A DNA stretch of 64,000 bases from an uncultured Bacteroidota bacterium (GCA_937873155.1 CALMVZ010000024.1:124001-188000); one strand, 5' to 3'. Shown: positions 44,946 to 52,779, counted from the first letter of the stretch. Translations and numbers: made by a program. The notes: generated by a model not told the origin, from the letters alone.

Positions 44946-45690
44946 GTTTTTTTGTCATTTCTTTTTGAGGAGGCTGTTTAACTAAAAGTGATTTAAGGGG
45001 GAATTCAACAATGTCACCAGGTTTAGCCGGTTTATGCAGTAGGAACTCAGCTTCCCTGCTCATTGAACCGACCTGAACTTTCAGATGAGGATCACCGTAC
45101 AGGAAATATTTTTCATTCACGATCCCTTTTACAACGATATCTTTTTTATAATCAAAATCCCAATCGTCTGAATAAGGACAAGGAACTGTTCTTCCATTCA
45201 GGCCGGCGAGATTTTCAGCATGTAAATAAATAGTTATGCTGTCACCCGGTTTAAACCTGTCGTAATTAGAGATCGACATGATCGCAGCTTTTTCTTCACA
45301 CTCACGAACGGGCGTCCAATAATCTTTGCATTTTTTTACCTGTGCAGGAATATCTAATGGTAAGCCGTTCATTTTTCTGTGAGTACATACAATTATGATG
45401 TCAGACATGTCATCTACATGTGTGATACCCATTTCGTGGAATGAATGGAGGAGGGTAGTGTCTTTATTCAGGCGGATCCATTCGTTACGGATCCAAACGC
45501 CGTGCATATTATCAATTTCTATAAGAGCATCATCTTCCTTAAGTTTTTTGTAGATCTCTTTATCCTTCTTGCTCAACTTTTTTTCTAAACGGACAGCTGC
45601 TTCTTCTATTGTTTTAGGTTTCTTAGCAGAAAAAGCAGGGAAGAATAATATAGAAAGAATGAGTATTAGAAAATGCCTTCGCATAAGCAT
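44929..45690 (-). CDS. DUF6794-type exported protein, upstream copy
   Basis: A 253-aa paralogue of the next gene, with signal peptide (LILILSILFFPAFSA). It has the same ordered blocks: TIEEAAVRLEKKLSKKDKEIY, GVWIRNEWIRLNKDTTLLHSFHEMGITHVDDMSDIIIVCTHRKMNGLPLDIPAQV, and FKPGDSITIYL, which corresponds to FNVGDSISIFL in the partner. The tandem arrangement points to local duplication. The alternative ATG at 45684 (two codons later) is possible. The function is unknown. Confidence 0.75.
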   Translation of the reverse strand: MLMRRHFLILILSILFFPAFSAKKPKTIEEAAVRLEKKLSKKDKEIYKKLKEDDALIEIDNMHGVWIRNEWIRLNKDTTLLHSFHEMGITHVDDMSDIIIVCTHRKMNGLPLDIPAQVKKCKDYWTPVRECEEKAAIMSISNYDRFKPGDSITIYLHAENLAGLNGRTVPCPYSDDWDFDYKKDIVVKGIVNEKYFLYGDPHLKVQVGSMSREAEFLLHKPAKPGDIVEFPLKSLLVKQPPQKEMTKKLDKVY

Positions 45691-45701
45691 CTAAGATACG
45701 G

Positions 45702-45731
45702 AAAAAAACAAACATTAATGTTTGTTTTTTT
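45702..45731. terminator. Bidirectional terminator, 30-base perfect palindrome
   Basis: AAAAAAACAAACATT is followed directly by its exact complement, ending in seven Ts on either strand. It would stop transcription from the HhH gene at 45786-46076 before the DUF6794 pair. Confidence 0.65.
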
Positions 45732-45734
45732 TAG

Positions 45735-45764
45735 ATGCTGATTCGCGCCTTCGGCGGTCAGCAT
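45735..45764. repeat. Short inverted repeat (ATGCTGA...TCAGCAT)
   Basis: The ATGCTGA and TCAGCAT arms enclose a second small hairpin (CGCC TTC GGCG). It looks like a small dispersed repeat; no other full copy was found in the window. Confidence 0.4.
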
Positions 45765-45785
45765 GACAAATGGTATTGAGAAGGT

Positions 45786-46076
45786 TCAGGTCTTCTTAAA
45801 CGCAAGCCCTGCTTTCTTCAACCCGCTCTTCAGTTTAGCAACAGCACTCGGCCCCATCCCATGAAGTTCAGCAATTTCTTTCTCTGTAAATTTTGAGAGT
45901 TGTTTTAAAGTAGTGATGCCCGCATTTTGTAAAGCACGGCGCGCCGGCGCTCCTATCCCGGACATAAAACCATCGGCTGGTTTTTTCTCTGCTTCACAAA
46001 CCGGACAAACAGGGCAATCGCTGCTCTTATAATAGTTGTGTCCTTTTTTACAGGTGCGTAAAGTTTTGGTTGGCAT
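45786..46076 (-). CDS. Zinc-ribbon plus helix-hairpin-helix protein
   Basis: A 96-aa protein with an N-terminal zinc-ribbon-like CKKGHNYYKSSDCPVCPVCE (about 9-28). The C-terminal half is a helix-hairpin-helix domain like the RNA polymerase alpha C-terminal domain (GIGAPARRALQNAGITTLKQLSKFTEKEIAELHGMGPSAVAKLKSGL). It could bind DNA. Its ATG lies 13 bases after the degenerate boundary element at 46089-46278, the same geometry as the cassette genes upstream, so it may be the last cassette. The biological role is unknown. Confidence 0.75.
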   Translation of the reverse strand: MPTKTLRTCKKGHNYYKSSDCPVCPVCEAEKKPADGFMSGIGAPARRALQNAGITTLKQLSKFTEKEIAELHGMGPSAVAKLKSGLKKAGLAFKKT

Positions 46077-46088
46077 TAAGAAATGTTT

Positions 46089-46278
46089 CTAACGTTTGGC
46101 TACTGGCCGTTGGGCTCTCGAAGCACCATCTTCCTTAATCGCCAAAATGTATTTTAAAGATATTTATATAATTAGTGAGTCGCAAATAAAATTTTTGAAG
46201 AGTCGCTGTATTACAGGCGAGAGATGACCGATTCTCGATAAAGGCACCAAACGCACGGTCAATAGTTGTAAGCGCCCC
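46089..46278. repeat. Degenerate cassette-boundary element (E)
   Basis: The left end CTAACGTTTGGCTACTGGCCG pairs partly with the right end CGGTCAATAGTTGTAAGCGCCCC (CTACTGGCCG against CGGTCAATAG). The CTAACGTTT edge and the GCGCCCC flank match elements at 47068 and 49396. The interior (about 150 bases) shows no gene. Confidence 0.5.
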
Positions 46279-46303
46279 AATGCTAAGAGAGTCATAAAAT
46301 TGT

Positions 46304-46912
46304 CTATTTTGCATCTTCATTAATTTCATGAATTACCATGTCAAGTTTCTCTATGGTCTGTTTAACGTATTTAAATATCTGGATATTATGTTGACTTGTA
46401 ATTTCTTTTTCTTCTATTAAGTTAACGAGTCCAATGATGGTAGAGACCGGGGCTCGTAATAAATGAGAGTTCTTCCAAGAGATATTGTAAAGTTGCTTGA
46501 TTTTTTCTTTCAATTCGTTTTCCAAAAAGATGATTTCGGTAATATCTTCCGCTACGGTGCAAATAGTTAGCGGGGTACCTTTTTTATCCCTCTCAAGAAC
46601 TGTCTTTCGTGTGTGTACCCATATGTAAGAGTCATCAGATTTTTTGAAACGAGAAGTGTTTTCGATAACTTCACCAAGTCTTGAATTTATAATTTTTTCT
46701 ACTTCTTCTTTTCTCCTATCTATATCATCAGGATGAATTAACGCCTGGTAGAAATTGTTGCTTAATTTTTCAAACTCTTTCTTGGTATAACCTAATACCT
46801 TCTCAGCAAAACCACTGGAACAGATTAATTTTCTATGAAGGAGATCATAAGTCTGATATTCAAGATGCGATATGTCGATAAACGTTGCAAGGGTTTTGTC
46901 CATTTTTTTCAT
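46304..46912 (-). CDS. PAS-domain protein with HisKA helix but no ATPase
   Basis: A 202-aa cytoplasmic protein. A PAS_3-type domain (about 12-120, ICSSGFAEKVLGYTKKEFEKLSNNFYQALIHPDDIDRR, then VAEDITEIIFLENELKEK) leads into a HisKA-like helix with WKNSHLLRAPVSTIIGLVNLIE. The phospho-acceptor His is kept in SHLLRAPVS. The frame stops at about residue 202, with no HATPase domain in any frame downstream. It is therefore either a truncated kinase or a regulator that dimerises with other kinases. Boundary elements lie on both sides. The alternative ATG at 46903 is equally possible. Confidence 0.75.
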   Translation of the reverse strand: MKKMDKTLATFIDISHLEYQTYDLLHRKLICSSGFAEKVLGYTKKEFEKLSNNFYQALIHPDDIDRRKEEVEKIINSRLGEVIENTSRFKKSDDSYIWVHTRKTVLERDKKGTPLTICTVAEDITEIIFLENELKEKIKQLYNISWKNSHLLRAPVSTIIGLVNLIEEKEITSQHNIQIFKYVKQTIEKLDMVIHEINEDAK

Positions 46913-47067
46913 ATTATTTTAGGATTAAAATTGTTTATTAAGTCGACTTTCTGTTATCTCAAGTCAATTGTTTTAGTATAATTCTTAGACCTGTCAAAGG
47001 TCCGGGTCAGGAGGAACTGTAAGATCTTTGCTAGTACTTTTATTGATGAACTTTATTCACAGTTATT

Positions 47068-47178
47068 ACTACTAACGTTTTGCGGGCTTGCGCCCGTTTG
47101 CTAGTCCAAGTTATGTATTTATGCGTTAACACGCAAATGGTCGCAAGCCCGCTGTTAGTAGTTGTGCGCCCCACACAG
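47068..47178. repeat. Cassette-boundary element A (attC-like)
   Basis: The outer stem ACTACTAAC (47068-47076) pairs with GTTAGTAGT (47154-47162). The inner stem GCGGGCTTGCG (47082-47092) pairs with CGCAAGCCCGC (47142-47152). Between the stems there is GTTTT on the left but a single T on the right. The flank GTGCGCCCCACACA runs up to the OmpA stop codon. The interior shares TAGTCCAA and CGCAAA words with element B. Confidence 0.7.
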
Positions 47179-47184
47179 TTCAGT

Positions 47185-48279
47185 CTACTTTGCGATTTTA
47201 AATTCAACCCGTCTGTTTAACTGTCTGTTTTCTTCTGAGTCGTTAGGTTTAATTGGAGACTGGCTACCGAGTCCTTTGAATGTAATTCTGTCTTTTGAAA
47301 TGCCAGAGTTTATTAAAAAGTCTCCAACAGCCTTTGCTCGTGATTTACTTAATGTAACATTGTCGTTTTCTTTTCCGACGTTGTCAGTATATCCGATAAC
47401 TTCAATTTTGTAGGTTGGATTTGATTTTAAATAGCTTGCAAGTTTGTTAAGTTCTGCGTTTGAACTGGAAAGAAGTTCTGCTTTGTTGGTTTCGAAGTTG
47501 ATATTTTTTAAGACTAAAGATTTGCCTATCGCAAGATCGTAATTGGTTGTTTTGGCTTTAATGACAGTCAGCTCATTGCATTTACAATCTGAAATGTTTG
47601 GAACAGGAGTAACACTTACATTGTCTATGTAAAAGTAAATTCCATCAAATGCTGGAGGAACTGAAGTAAGACTTATTCGTTTGAATTTTTCATTGAAAAT
47701 ACCAATGGTTAGGAACTCTTCATCTCCTTTTGCTTTGTAGCAAGCTTGAATTTTATTCCACGCCTTTTCTTCGAAGTAACCTTTAGAAGCAATAAATTTT
47801 TCATAGCTCGATGTTTTAATAAGTCCGCCCGTATTATGCTCTTGCTTTTCGGTACTGAATAAATAGTCGATTTCGTTTGAACTGAAGTTTCGGGTGTCCG
47901 CTGGACTAACAACTAAAGACAAACAATAATAATTGTCCTTTACTAACTTTTGTGTGAGCTTCACTTGTAAATATTCATATGATCCAAGTCCCGCGTGATT
48001 TATTGCAATACCACCGTAAGCATTTCCAGAAAAGGGATTTCTGTTTCCCCAAAGATTACTTGGTGCTCCGTAATTTCCAGTCCTCTTTGTAGTGAAATAG
48101 TCAGGACTGCCTTTTGTTGTTGAGCTAGTCCAGTCAATGCAGGTAAAGTTATTGTCCGTGGTTAAAGTTCCAGAAGGTTCGGTATTTGCAATTTCAAAGT
48201 CGGGGTTATTAACTAAATTCTGTCCGAATGTTAAACTGGATGCGGTCAAACAAAATATTATGAGGATGTTTCTTGTCAT
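47185..48279 (-). CDS. OmpA-family lipid/peptidoglycan-linked protein in cassette position
   Basis: A 364-aa exported protein with signal peptide (ILIIFCLTASSLTFGQ). The N-terminal beta-sandwich region (about 18-235) opens NLVNNPDFEIANTEPSG and contains GSYEYLQVKLTQKLVKDNYYCLSL, resembling gliding- and adhesion-related sandwich domains. An OmpA C-terminal domain follows (about 255-362, LKNINFETNKAELLSSSNAELNKLASYL, GYTDNVGKENDNVTLSKSRAKAVGDFL, NRQLNRRVEF). It is set between boundary elements A and B, with the stop seven bases from A's flank. It probably binds peptidoglycan; the head ligand is unknown. Confidence 0.87.
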   Translation of the reverse strand: MTRNILIIFCLTASSLTFGQNLVNNPDFEIANTEPSGTLTTDNNFTCIDWTSSTTKGSPDYFTTKRTGNYGAPSNLWGNRNPFSGNAYGGIAINHAGLGSYEYLQVKLTQKLVKDNYYCLSLVVSPADTRNFSSNEIDYLFSTEKQEHNTGGLIKTSSYEKFIASKGYFEEKAWNKIQACYKAKGDEEFLTIGIFNEKFKRISLTSVPPAFDGIYFYIDNVSVTPVPNISDCKCNELTVIKAKTTNYDLAIGKSLVLKNINFETNKAELLSSSNAELNKLASYLKSNPTYKIEVIGYTDNVGKENDNVTLSKSRAKAVGDFLINSGISKDRITFKGLGSQSPIKPNDSEENRQLNRRVEFKIAK

Positions 48280-48297
48280 TCGATGTTTAGGCGCATT

Positions 48298-48413
48298 ACT
48301 ACTAACGTTTTGCAGCTACTTGCAGTTTTTTGCTAAGTCCAATTTACGCATTTGGGCGCTAACCCGCAAAAAATTGGAAGTAGGTGCTGTTATAGGTTGT
48401 ACGGCGCACACAG
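48298..48413. repeat. Cassette-boundary element B (attC-like)
   Basis: The left part ACTACTAAC GTTTT GCAGCTACTT (48298-48321) pairs with AAGTAGGTGC T GTTATAGGT (48378-48397), again with a five-base against one-base internal loop. The interior reads TAAGTCCAATTTACGCA and CGCTAACCCGCAAA, homologous to element A. The right flank ACGGCGCACACA ends two bases before the DUF4238 stop codon. Confidence 0.7.
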
Positions 48414-48414
48414 C

Positions 48415-49344
48415 TTATATTTCGTTTGTCCGCTTATTAGTGTCGTATTCAATGTCGAATGGACAAATAAGATATTCGTAACTGTTCTTTATAATTATTT
48501 CTGTTATGTTGTCGAATACGCTGACCGAAATCTCATTAATGCTATTAGATTTTAAAAGCCTTAATTTATTAGTAGATGATTTTAATTTGGGATGGTAAAT
48601 GAAAGCTAAGTATTTTGAAGATAAAGGAAAATATATCTCAGTTTTTTCTGAGATGGTTTCAGCATTAGAAAGAAAGTCTTCTGGTTTTTTTAAAGGCTTT
48701 GAAATAAATGAAAGTAATTTTGAAAGGATGTTATTACGTTCAGAAGCTTTTAAAATTGCAACAGGATTATCAGAAGTAAACCAACCTCTAGCGTCAGGGG
48801 CTTTTAAAAATACAATTTCGAAAACGCAAAGGTTGAACCATAAATGATCATCAAAATTAGGTATTACCCAATTTAATAACTCTTCAGTAGGTAATTTTAA
48901 AAGTTCGTTGTTTTCTATTGCTATAATATCTTCTTCTGTTTCCATTACATGTCGGAGAGTATGTTTAATAAATGTGAGTTTGTGCTCACTATTTAATACA
49001 GTTTTTATGTTGTAACGCCAATAATTTGAGCGACTGATTAAATTAGCAGAATATTGAAGCAAATATGAACTGTAATTGTCGGAAAGAGACTTTGTGTTTT
49101 CTAATTGCTCAATTATTTGAGGATAATGTGTCTCAATTGTCTGGCCATGGCTTTCAAAAGCTCTGACTAATTCAGGATTGTCACTTACAACGTCAAAAAA
49201 GTCAACGTACCTATTGAAGGATTTTATATAGCGTCTTGTGGTCCGGCTTTTGTCCGCATATTTTATACATATTTGTTTTCCGTCACCTTTGTGAATGAAT
49301 GAAAATTGTTCTAAATATGTCTTTGAAATTACGTGTTGTTTCAT
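48415..49344 (-). CDS. DUF4238-family protein in cassette position
   Basis: A 309-aa soluble protein of the DUF4238 family. It begins KQHVISKTYLEQFSF, the usual opening with His near the N-terminus. It carries IETHYPQIIEQLE, a central helical region and GWFTSDNPVAIL, the SDNPV motif typical of the family. The function is unknown; DUF4238 genes are often found in accessory and defence-like regions, a general impression rather than a result here. Boundary elements B and C flank it. The ATG start has the conserved N-terminus at once, so the start is secure. Confidence 0.85.
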   Translation of the reverse strand: MKQHVISKTYLEQFSFIHKGDGKQICIKYADKSRTTRRYIKSFNRYVDFFDVVSDNPELVRAFESHGQTIETHYPQIIEQLENTKSLSDNYSSYLLQYSANLISRSNYWRYNIKTVLNSEHKLTFIKHTLRHVMETEEDIIAIENNELLKLPTEELLNWVIPNFDDHLWFNLCVFEIVFLKAPDARGWFTSDNPVAILKASERNNILSKLLSFISKPLKKPEDFLSNAETISEKTEIYFPLSSKYLAFIYHPKLKSSTNKLRLLKSNSINEISVSVFDNITEIIIKNSYEYLICPFDIEYDTNKRTNEI

Positions 49345-49395
49345 TGCTTGTCCGCAGAGACTTTTGTCTAACGGAATGTCTGTCCGCTGTATTAC

Positions 49396-49547
49396 CTATA
49401 ACGTTTTCGGGGCTTGCGTTCGGCGGGCTTTCGAAGCTTCCTGCGTCTATAACCGAAAATGTTTATGTAAAGATACAAATGTTTTTATTACCGACGTCCG
49501 CCCGCTGACGCAATTGCCCCGTGTTATAGCGTCGTAGGGGCGCACCC
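49396..49547. repeat. Cassette-boundary element C (attC-like)
   Basis: The outer stem CTATAAC (49396-49402) pairs with GTTATAG (49523-49529). The inner stem CGGGGC-TTGCGT pairs with ACGCAA-TT-GCCCCG. The GTTTT (49403-49407) against single T asymmetry is the same as in A and B. The flank GGGGCGCACCC follows, and the interior is longer (about 95 bases) with its own hairpins. Confidence 0.7.
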
Positions 49548-49574
49548 AGATTAAACACTGATTACGCGTCCGCT

Positions 49575-50156
49575 TTATTTTGTCAGCCAGTAAATAAGCA
49601 TTTTACATGGCCAAGCAATAAGAGCGAACATAAAGTCTATTGGTAAAGCGAGTAGTAAAACAATAATATAAGTCCACCATTTGTATTTAAATTTCCCAAG
49701 TCCGCTTGATGTCAAGAGTTTTATTACAGGAATCATTTTGTCTTTGTGATAATAAAGAATTCCGATGTCGCACAGAAGCATTATTGTCAGACGTAAAGGA
49801 AGAGCTGCACCGAACATATTTGTCGTGAAAGCAATATCAACGAGAAGGATTTGAATTAAAACTGGAATTAAGGTCAGCGCACCAAGTAAAACTGTCTGAT
49901 TGAACATTAGGAGAAGTCCGCCGATAATTTGTGTCGAACCGACAACTACATTAAAAACGGTCGACATAGAGAACAAATGCCAAGCGAGATAAAATTTGTC
50001 GACTTCCTTAAGAGGCTTGTCCAGGATTTTCTGGTCCCAAATGTGAAATTGTCCTCCGGTCATTTTACTCCAGCCGTAGTCAATCATAAAGTAGGCTAAA
50101 TAAAAGCGGAGAGCGAGAACAATGAAGTCGATGATTTGTTGTCTGGAATATTTCAT
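49575..50156 (-). CDS. DoxX-like multipass membrane protein in cassette position
   Basis: A 193-aa integral membrane protein with four or five hydrophobic helices. It starts KYSRQQIIDFIVLALRFYLAYFMIDYGWSKMTGGQF, a pattern seen in DoxX-like proteins (helix 1 followed by a short polar loop and GxxK). Later come VVGSTQIIGGLLLMF and LTLIPVLIQILLVDIAF. The function is unknown. It lies between element C and the collapsed element D. The family call is moderate because the sequence is diverged. Confidence 0.7.
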   Translation of the reverse strand: MKYSRQQIIDFIVLALRFYLAYFMIDYGWSKMTGGQFHIWDQKILDKPLKEVDKFYLAWHLFSMSTVFNVVVGSTQIIGGLLLMFNQTVLLGALTLIPVLIQILLVDIAFTTNMFGAALPLRLTIMLLCDIGILYYHKDKMIPVIKLLTSSGLGKFKYKWWTYIIVLLLALPIDFMFALIAWPCKMLIYWLTK

Positions 50157-50176
50157 TGTCTTATCGAGATTTTGTC

Positions 50177-50209
50177 CGCCCCTATGCGCTATAACTAGCG
50201 GATAGGCGC
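50177..50209. repeat. Collapsed cassette-boundary element D
   Basis: A short palindrome in which CGCCCCTATGCGCTA and TAGCGGATAGGCG pair around TAAC. It keeps the GCGCTATAAC edge and the GGCGCC flank of the full elements but lacks an interior, as if the arms had been joined by deletion. Confidence 0.5.
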
Positions 50210-50276
50210 CACAAACAAATGCTTACAAATGTTTATACGCGGTTATTCGCTTTCTTACTTTAAATATACAAAAATC

Positions 50277-50310
50277 CCTAAACAAAAAAGGCCTCCAACC
50301 GGAAGCCTTT
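50277..50310 (-). terminator. Intrinsic terminator, likely for sppA
   Basis: AAAGGCTTCC pairs with GGAGGCCTTT (one G-T pair, four-base loop) and is followed on the minus strand by six Ts. It lies about 100 bases after the sppA stop. Confidence 0.7.
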
Positions 50311-50323
50311 ATATTAAACAGTG

Positions 50324-50400
50324 GTTTCGACAAGCTCAACCACCGCTGTACGTTATCGGTGCCTGAGCTGCCAGTGTATTAGCTTGTGCGAGTCGAAGGC
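50324..50400. repeat. TTCGACAAGCTCA-type inverted repeat
   Basis: The left arm has TTTCGACAAGCTCAACCACCG and the right arm has TAGCTTGTGCGAGTCGAAGGCACCG, a diverged inverted pair. Related to the better preserved copy at 55320-55383. Confidence 0.55.
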
Positions 50401-50413
50401 ACCGATTGAAAGA

Positions 50414-52207
50414 TTAATTTATGATCAACTCATAAGGCAATCTTGCCTGTACACCTTTTAAATTAATAAGACTTTGTACGTGCAGCAAGAATTGGTATTG
50501 TGAACCTAAATTCTTTTTTATTAAACGGCTTTCCATTTCGTCTTCTTTATTATTTAAGAACATACTGAACGGATCTTTGCGCTTTGGCATTTCTTCGATC
50601 TTATAATCTTCGATCTTCGCCATTTTAGCAGCGTAATTGATTGCGTCATCCGTTCCGCCTAATTCGTCAACTAAATTAATTTTTAAAGCATCAGTACCGC
50701 TCCAAACACGGCCTTGCCCGATACTGTCAACCATTGCTGTTGTAGTTTTACGTCCGTCTGCAACGCGGCCGATAAATGTTTCGTACACCTTCTCAACACT
50801 GTTTTGAATGTAAGCGAATTCAGATTCAGAAACTTTACGGAAAGGTGTCCCAACATCACTGTGCTTGTTTGTATTCACAGTATCAATATTGATCCCTAAT
50901 TTATCAGCAAATGCTTTTTGCATATTCGGTAAAATACCAAATACACCAATAGAACCTGTGATCGTATTTGGCTGCGCGAAAATTCTGTCAGCTGCACAAG
51001 AAATATAATAACCACCGCTTGCTGCAACATCTCCCATACTAACAACAACAGGCTTTACTTTTTTAGCTAAAGTTACTTCTCTCCAGATCACATCACTCGC
51101 TAAAGCACTTCCACCCGGTGAATTCACACGTAATACAATTGCTTTTACGGTAGAGTCCGTACGCGCATCACGGATAGCTTTTGCGATACGATCGCTGCCG
51201 ATAGTTTCTTCATCACCTTCACCGCTTTGAATTTGTCCGACCGCGTAGATCAAAGCAATTTTAGGTTGTTTGGTCAGTAATTTTTTATCGCCTTTATGAG
51301 GTTTTACATTCTTTTGGTATTTCGCTATGTTAGCGAAAGCGATCTTATCTTTTTCTCCTATACCAAGGTCTTTTCTCAACAAGTTCATCACTTCATCTTC
51401 ATACAATAAACCGTCTACTAATTTATTGTTCAATGCAGATTCAGGTGAATCGATAGCTAAATTGTTAGCTAATTCATTTAATTTATCAACGCCAACACCA
51501 CGCTCTTTCGAAATGCCTTCTAACATCGAATTCCAGATCGCATTCATATAAGTTTCAGTTTGCAAACGGTTAGCTTCACTCATCTTATCTAACATGAATG
51601 GTTCGATAGCACTTTTGAATTTACCATGACGGAAAATCTGCATTTCGATCTGTAATTTTTCGAGCATATTCTTAAAGAACATCAATTGCGCGCTCAATCC
51701 TTTGAATTCCATTCCGCCCTGTGGGTTCAAATATAATTTGGTAGCAACAGAAGAAAGGTAAAATTCCCTTTGCGAGAAAGCCTCGCTATAAGCATAAATG
51801 AATTTCTTCGATTTCTTGAAATCAATTAAAGCATTGCGGATCTCCTGAATACTTGCCATACCGGCTTCAATATGTTTTATATCTAAATAAATGCCTTTGA
51901 TATTCTCATCGGTCTTAGCATGCTCTATCGATTTTACGATACTACGTACTCCTAAAACGGCAGGTGGCATAAAAGGGCCAAGGTCCAGTTCCTCGAACGG
52001 GTTGTCCATACCACGTTCAGTAACAGGGCCTTCTATTTTAAGGTGTAAAACGCTGTTTTTCTTAACGCTGAATGCCTTTTGGCCTTCGTTTTCAAAAGCA
52101 CCTTTTAACCCCGCAGCGATAAAACCGCCTATTATTAAGGCCATTATGATGCCTGTAATTAAAAGTCCTAAAATTGAGCCAAAAAATGCTCCGAAAAATT
52201 GCTTCAT
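50414..52207 (-). CDS. sppA: Signal peptide peptidase SppA, long form
   Basis: Membrane-bound serine protease that degrades signal peptides (597 aa, 67K-type). A single N-terminal transmembrane helix (about 8-32) precedes two ClpP-like domains. The catalytic lysine lies in the first repeat (RHGKFKSAIEPF). The nucleophile serine is in the second, GDVAASGGYYISCAADRIFA, followed by TGSIGVFG. NSPGGSALASD forms the oxyanion-side segment. It is divergent from folK over 68 bases. All residues needed for activity are visible. Confidence 0.95.
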   Translation of the reverse strand: MKQFFGAFFGSILGLLITGIIMALIIGGFIAAGLKGAFENEGQKAFSVKKNSVLHLKIEGPVTERGMDNPFEELDLGPFMPPAVLGVRSIVKSIEHAKTDENIKGIYLDIKHIEAGMASIQEIRNALIDFKKSKKFIYAYSEAFSQREFYLSSVATKLYLNPQGGMEFKGLSAQLMFFKNMLEKLQIEMQIFRHGKFKSAIEPFMLDKMSEANRLQTETYMNAIWNSMLEGISKERGVGVDKLNELANNLAIDSPESALNNKLVDGLLYEDEVMNLLRKDLGIGEKDKIAFANIAKYQKNVKPHKGDKKLLTKQPKIALIYAVGQIQSGEGDEETIGSDRIAKAIRDARTDSTVKAIVLRVNSPGGSALASDVIWREVTLAKKVKPVVVSMGDVAASGGYYISCAADRIFAQPNTITGSIGVFGILPNMQKAFADKLGINIDTVNTNKHSDVGTPFRKVSESEFAYIQNSVEKVYETFIGRVADGRKTTTAMVDSIGQGRVWSGTDALKINLVDELGGTDDAINYAAKMAKIEDYKIEEMPKRKDPFSMFLNNKEDEMESRLIKKNLGSQYQFLLHVQSLINLKGVQARLPYELIIN

Positions 52208-52275
52208 TTTATAATAATTTTGTGTTTAATAAGAACTAAGTTACCTTTATTAAGCCTTTAAAAAGGATAAACTGT

Positions 52276-52779
52276 ATGAACGTAGCATTTTTGTGTTTGG
52301 GCGGAAATATGGGCGACCGATTGGCGAATTTAAATCGTACAAAGGCCCTTATTAAGGAGGAACGGTTAAAAATACTGGCACAAAGTAATATATACGAAAC
52401 ACAAGCCTGGGGCGATGAAAAAACACCGGATTACCTGAACCAATGCATTAAAGTAAGCACTGAACTGGATGCTCAAAATTTAATGAAGTTACTTTTAGGT
52501 ATTGAACAAAAATTAGGCCGTGTCCGGAATGAAAATAAAAATCAATCGCGTACCGTTGATATTGACATGTTATTATTTAACGGCGATGTTATTAAAACCG
52601 AATTGCTGGAAGTCCCGCATCCGCGAATGCATTTGCGCCAGTTCGTTTTGAAGCCGCTTAACGAGATCGCTTCCGGAATCCTGCATCCTGTTCTGCATAA
52701 AAGTATTCATCGTTTACTAATGGATTGCCCCGATACCTTAACAGCAAAAAAAATTGAAGCAGATGTACATTTGCATTGA
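52276..52779 (+). CDS. folK: 6-hydroxymethyl-dihydropterin pyrophosphokinase
   Basis: Transfers pyrophosphate from ATP to hydroxymethyl-dihydropterin in folate synthesis (167 aa). It begins VAFLCLGGNMGDRLANL, has SNIYETQAWG, then the HPPK signature RNENKNQSRTVDIDMLLFN and LEVPHPRMHLRQFVLKPLNEIA. It overlaps the deoxynucleoside kinase gene by 17 bases, consistent with coupled translation. Confidence 0.96.
   Translation: MNVAFLCLGGNMGDRLANLNRTKALIKEERLKILAQSNIYETQAWGDEKTPDYLNQCIKVSTELDAQNLMKLLLGIEQKLGRVRNENKNQSRTVDIDMLLFNGDVIKTELLEVPHPRMHLRQFVLKPLNEIASGILHPVLHKSIHRLLMDCPDTLTAKKIEADVHLH

Noticed and set aside
46089-50209. Boundary elements as ordinary intrinsic terminators
   Set aside because: They lack T runs after the stems, are 95-190 bases long, and share sequence inside and outside the stems, unlike the real terminators in this window.
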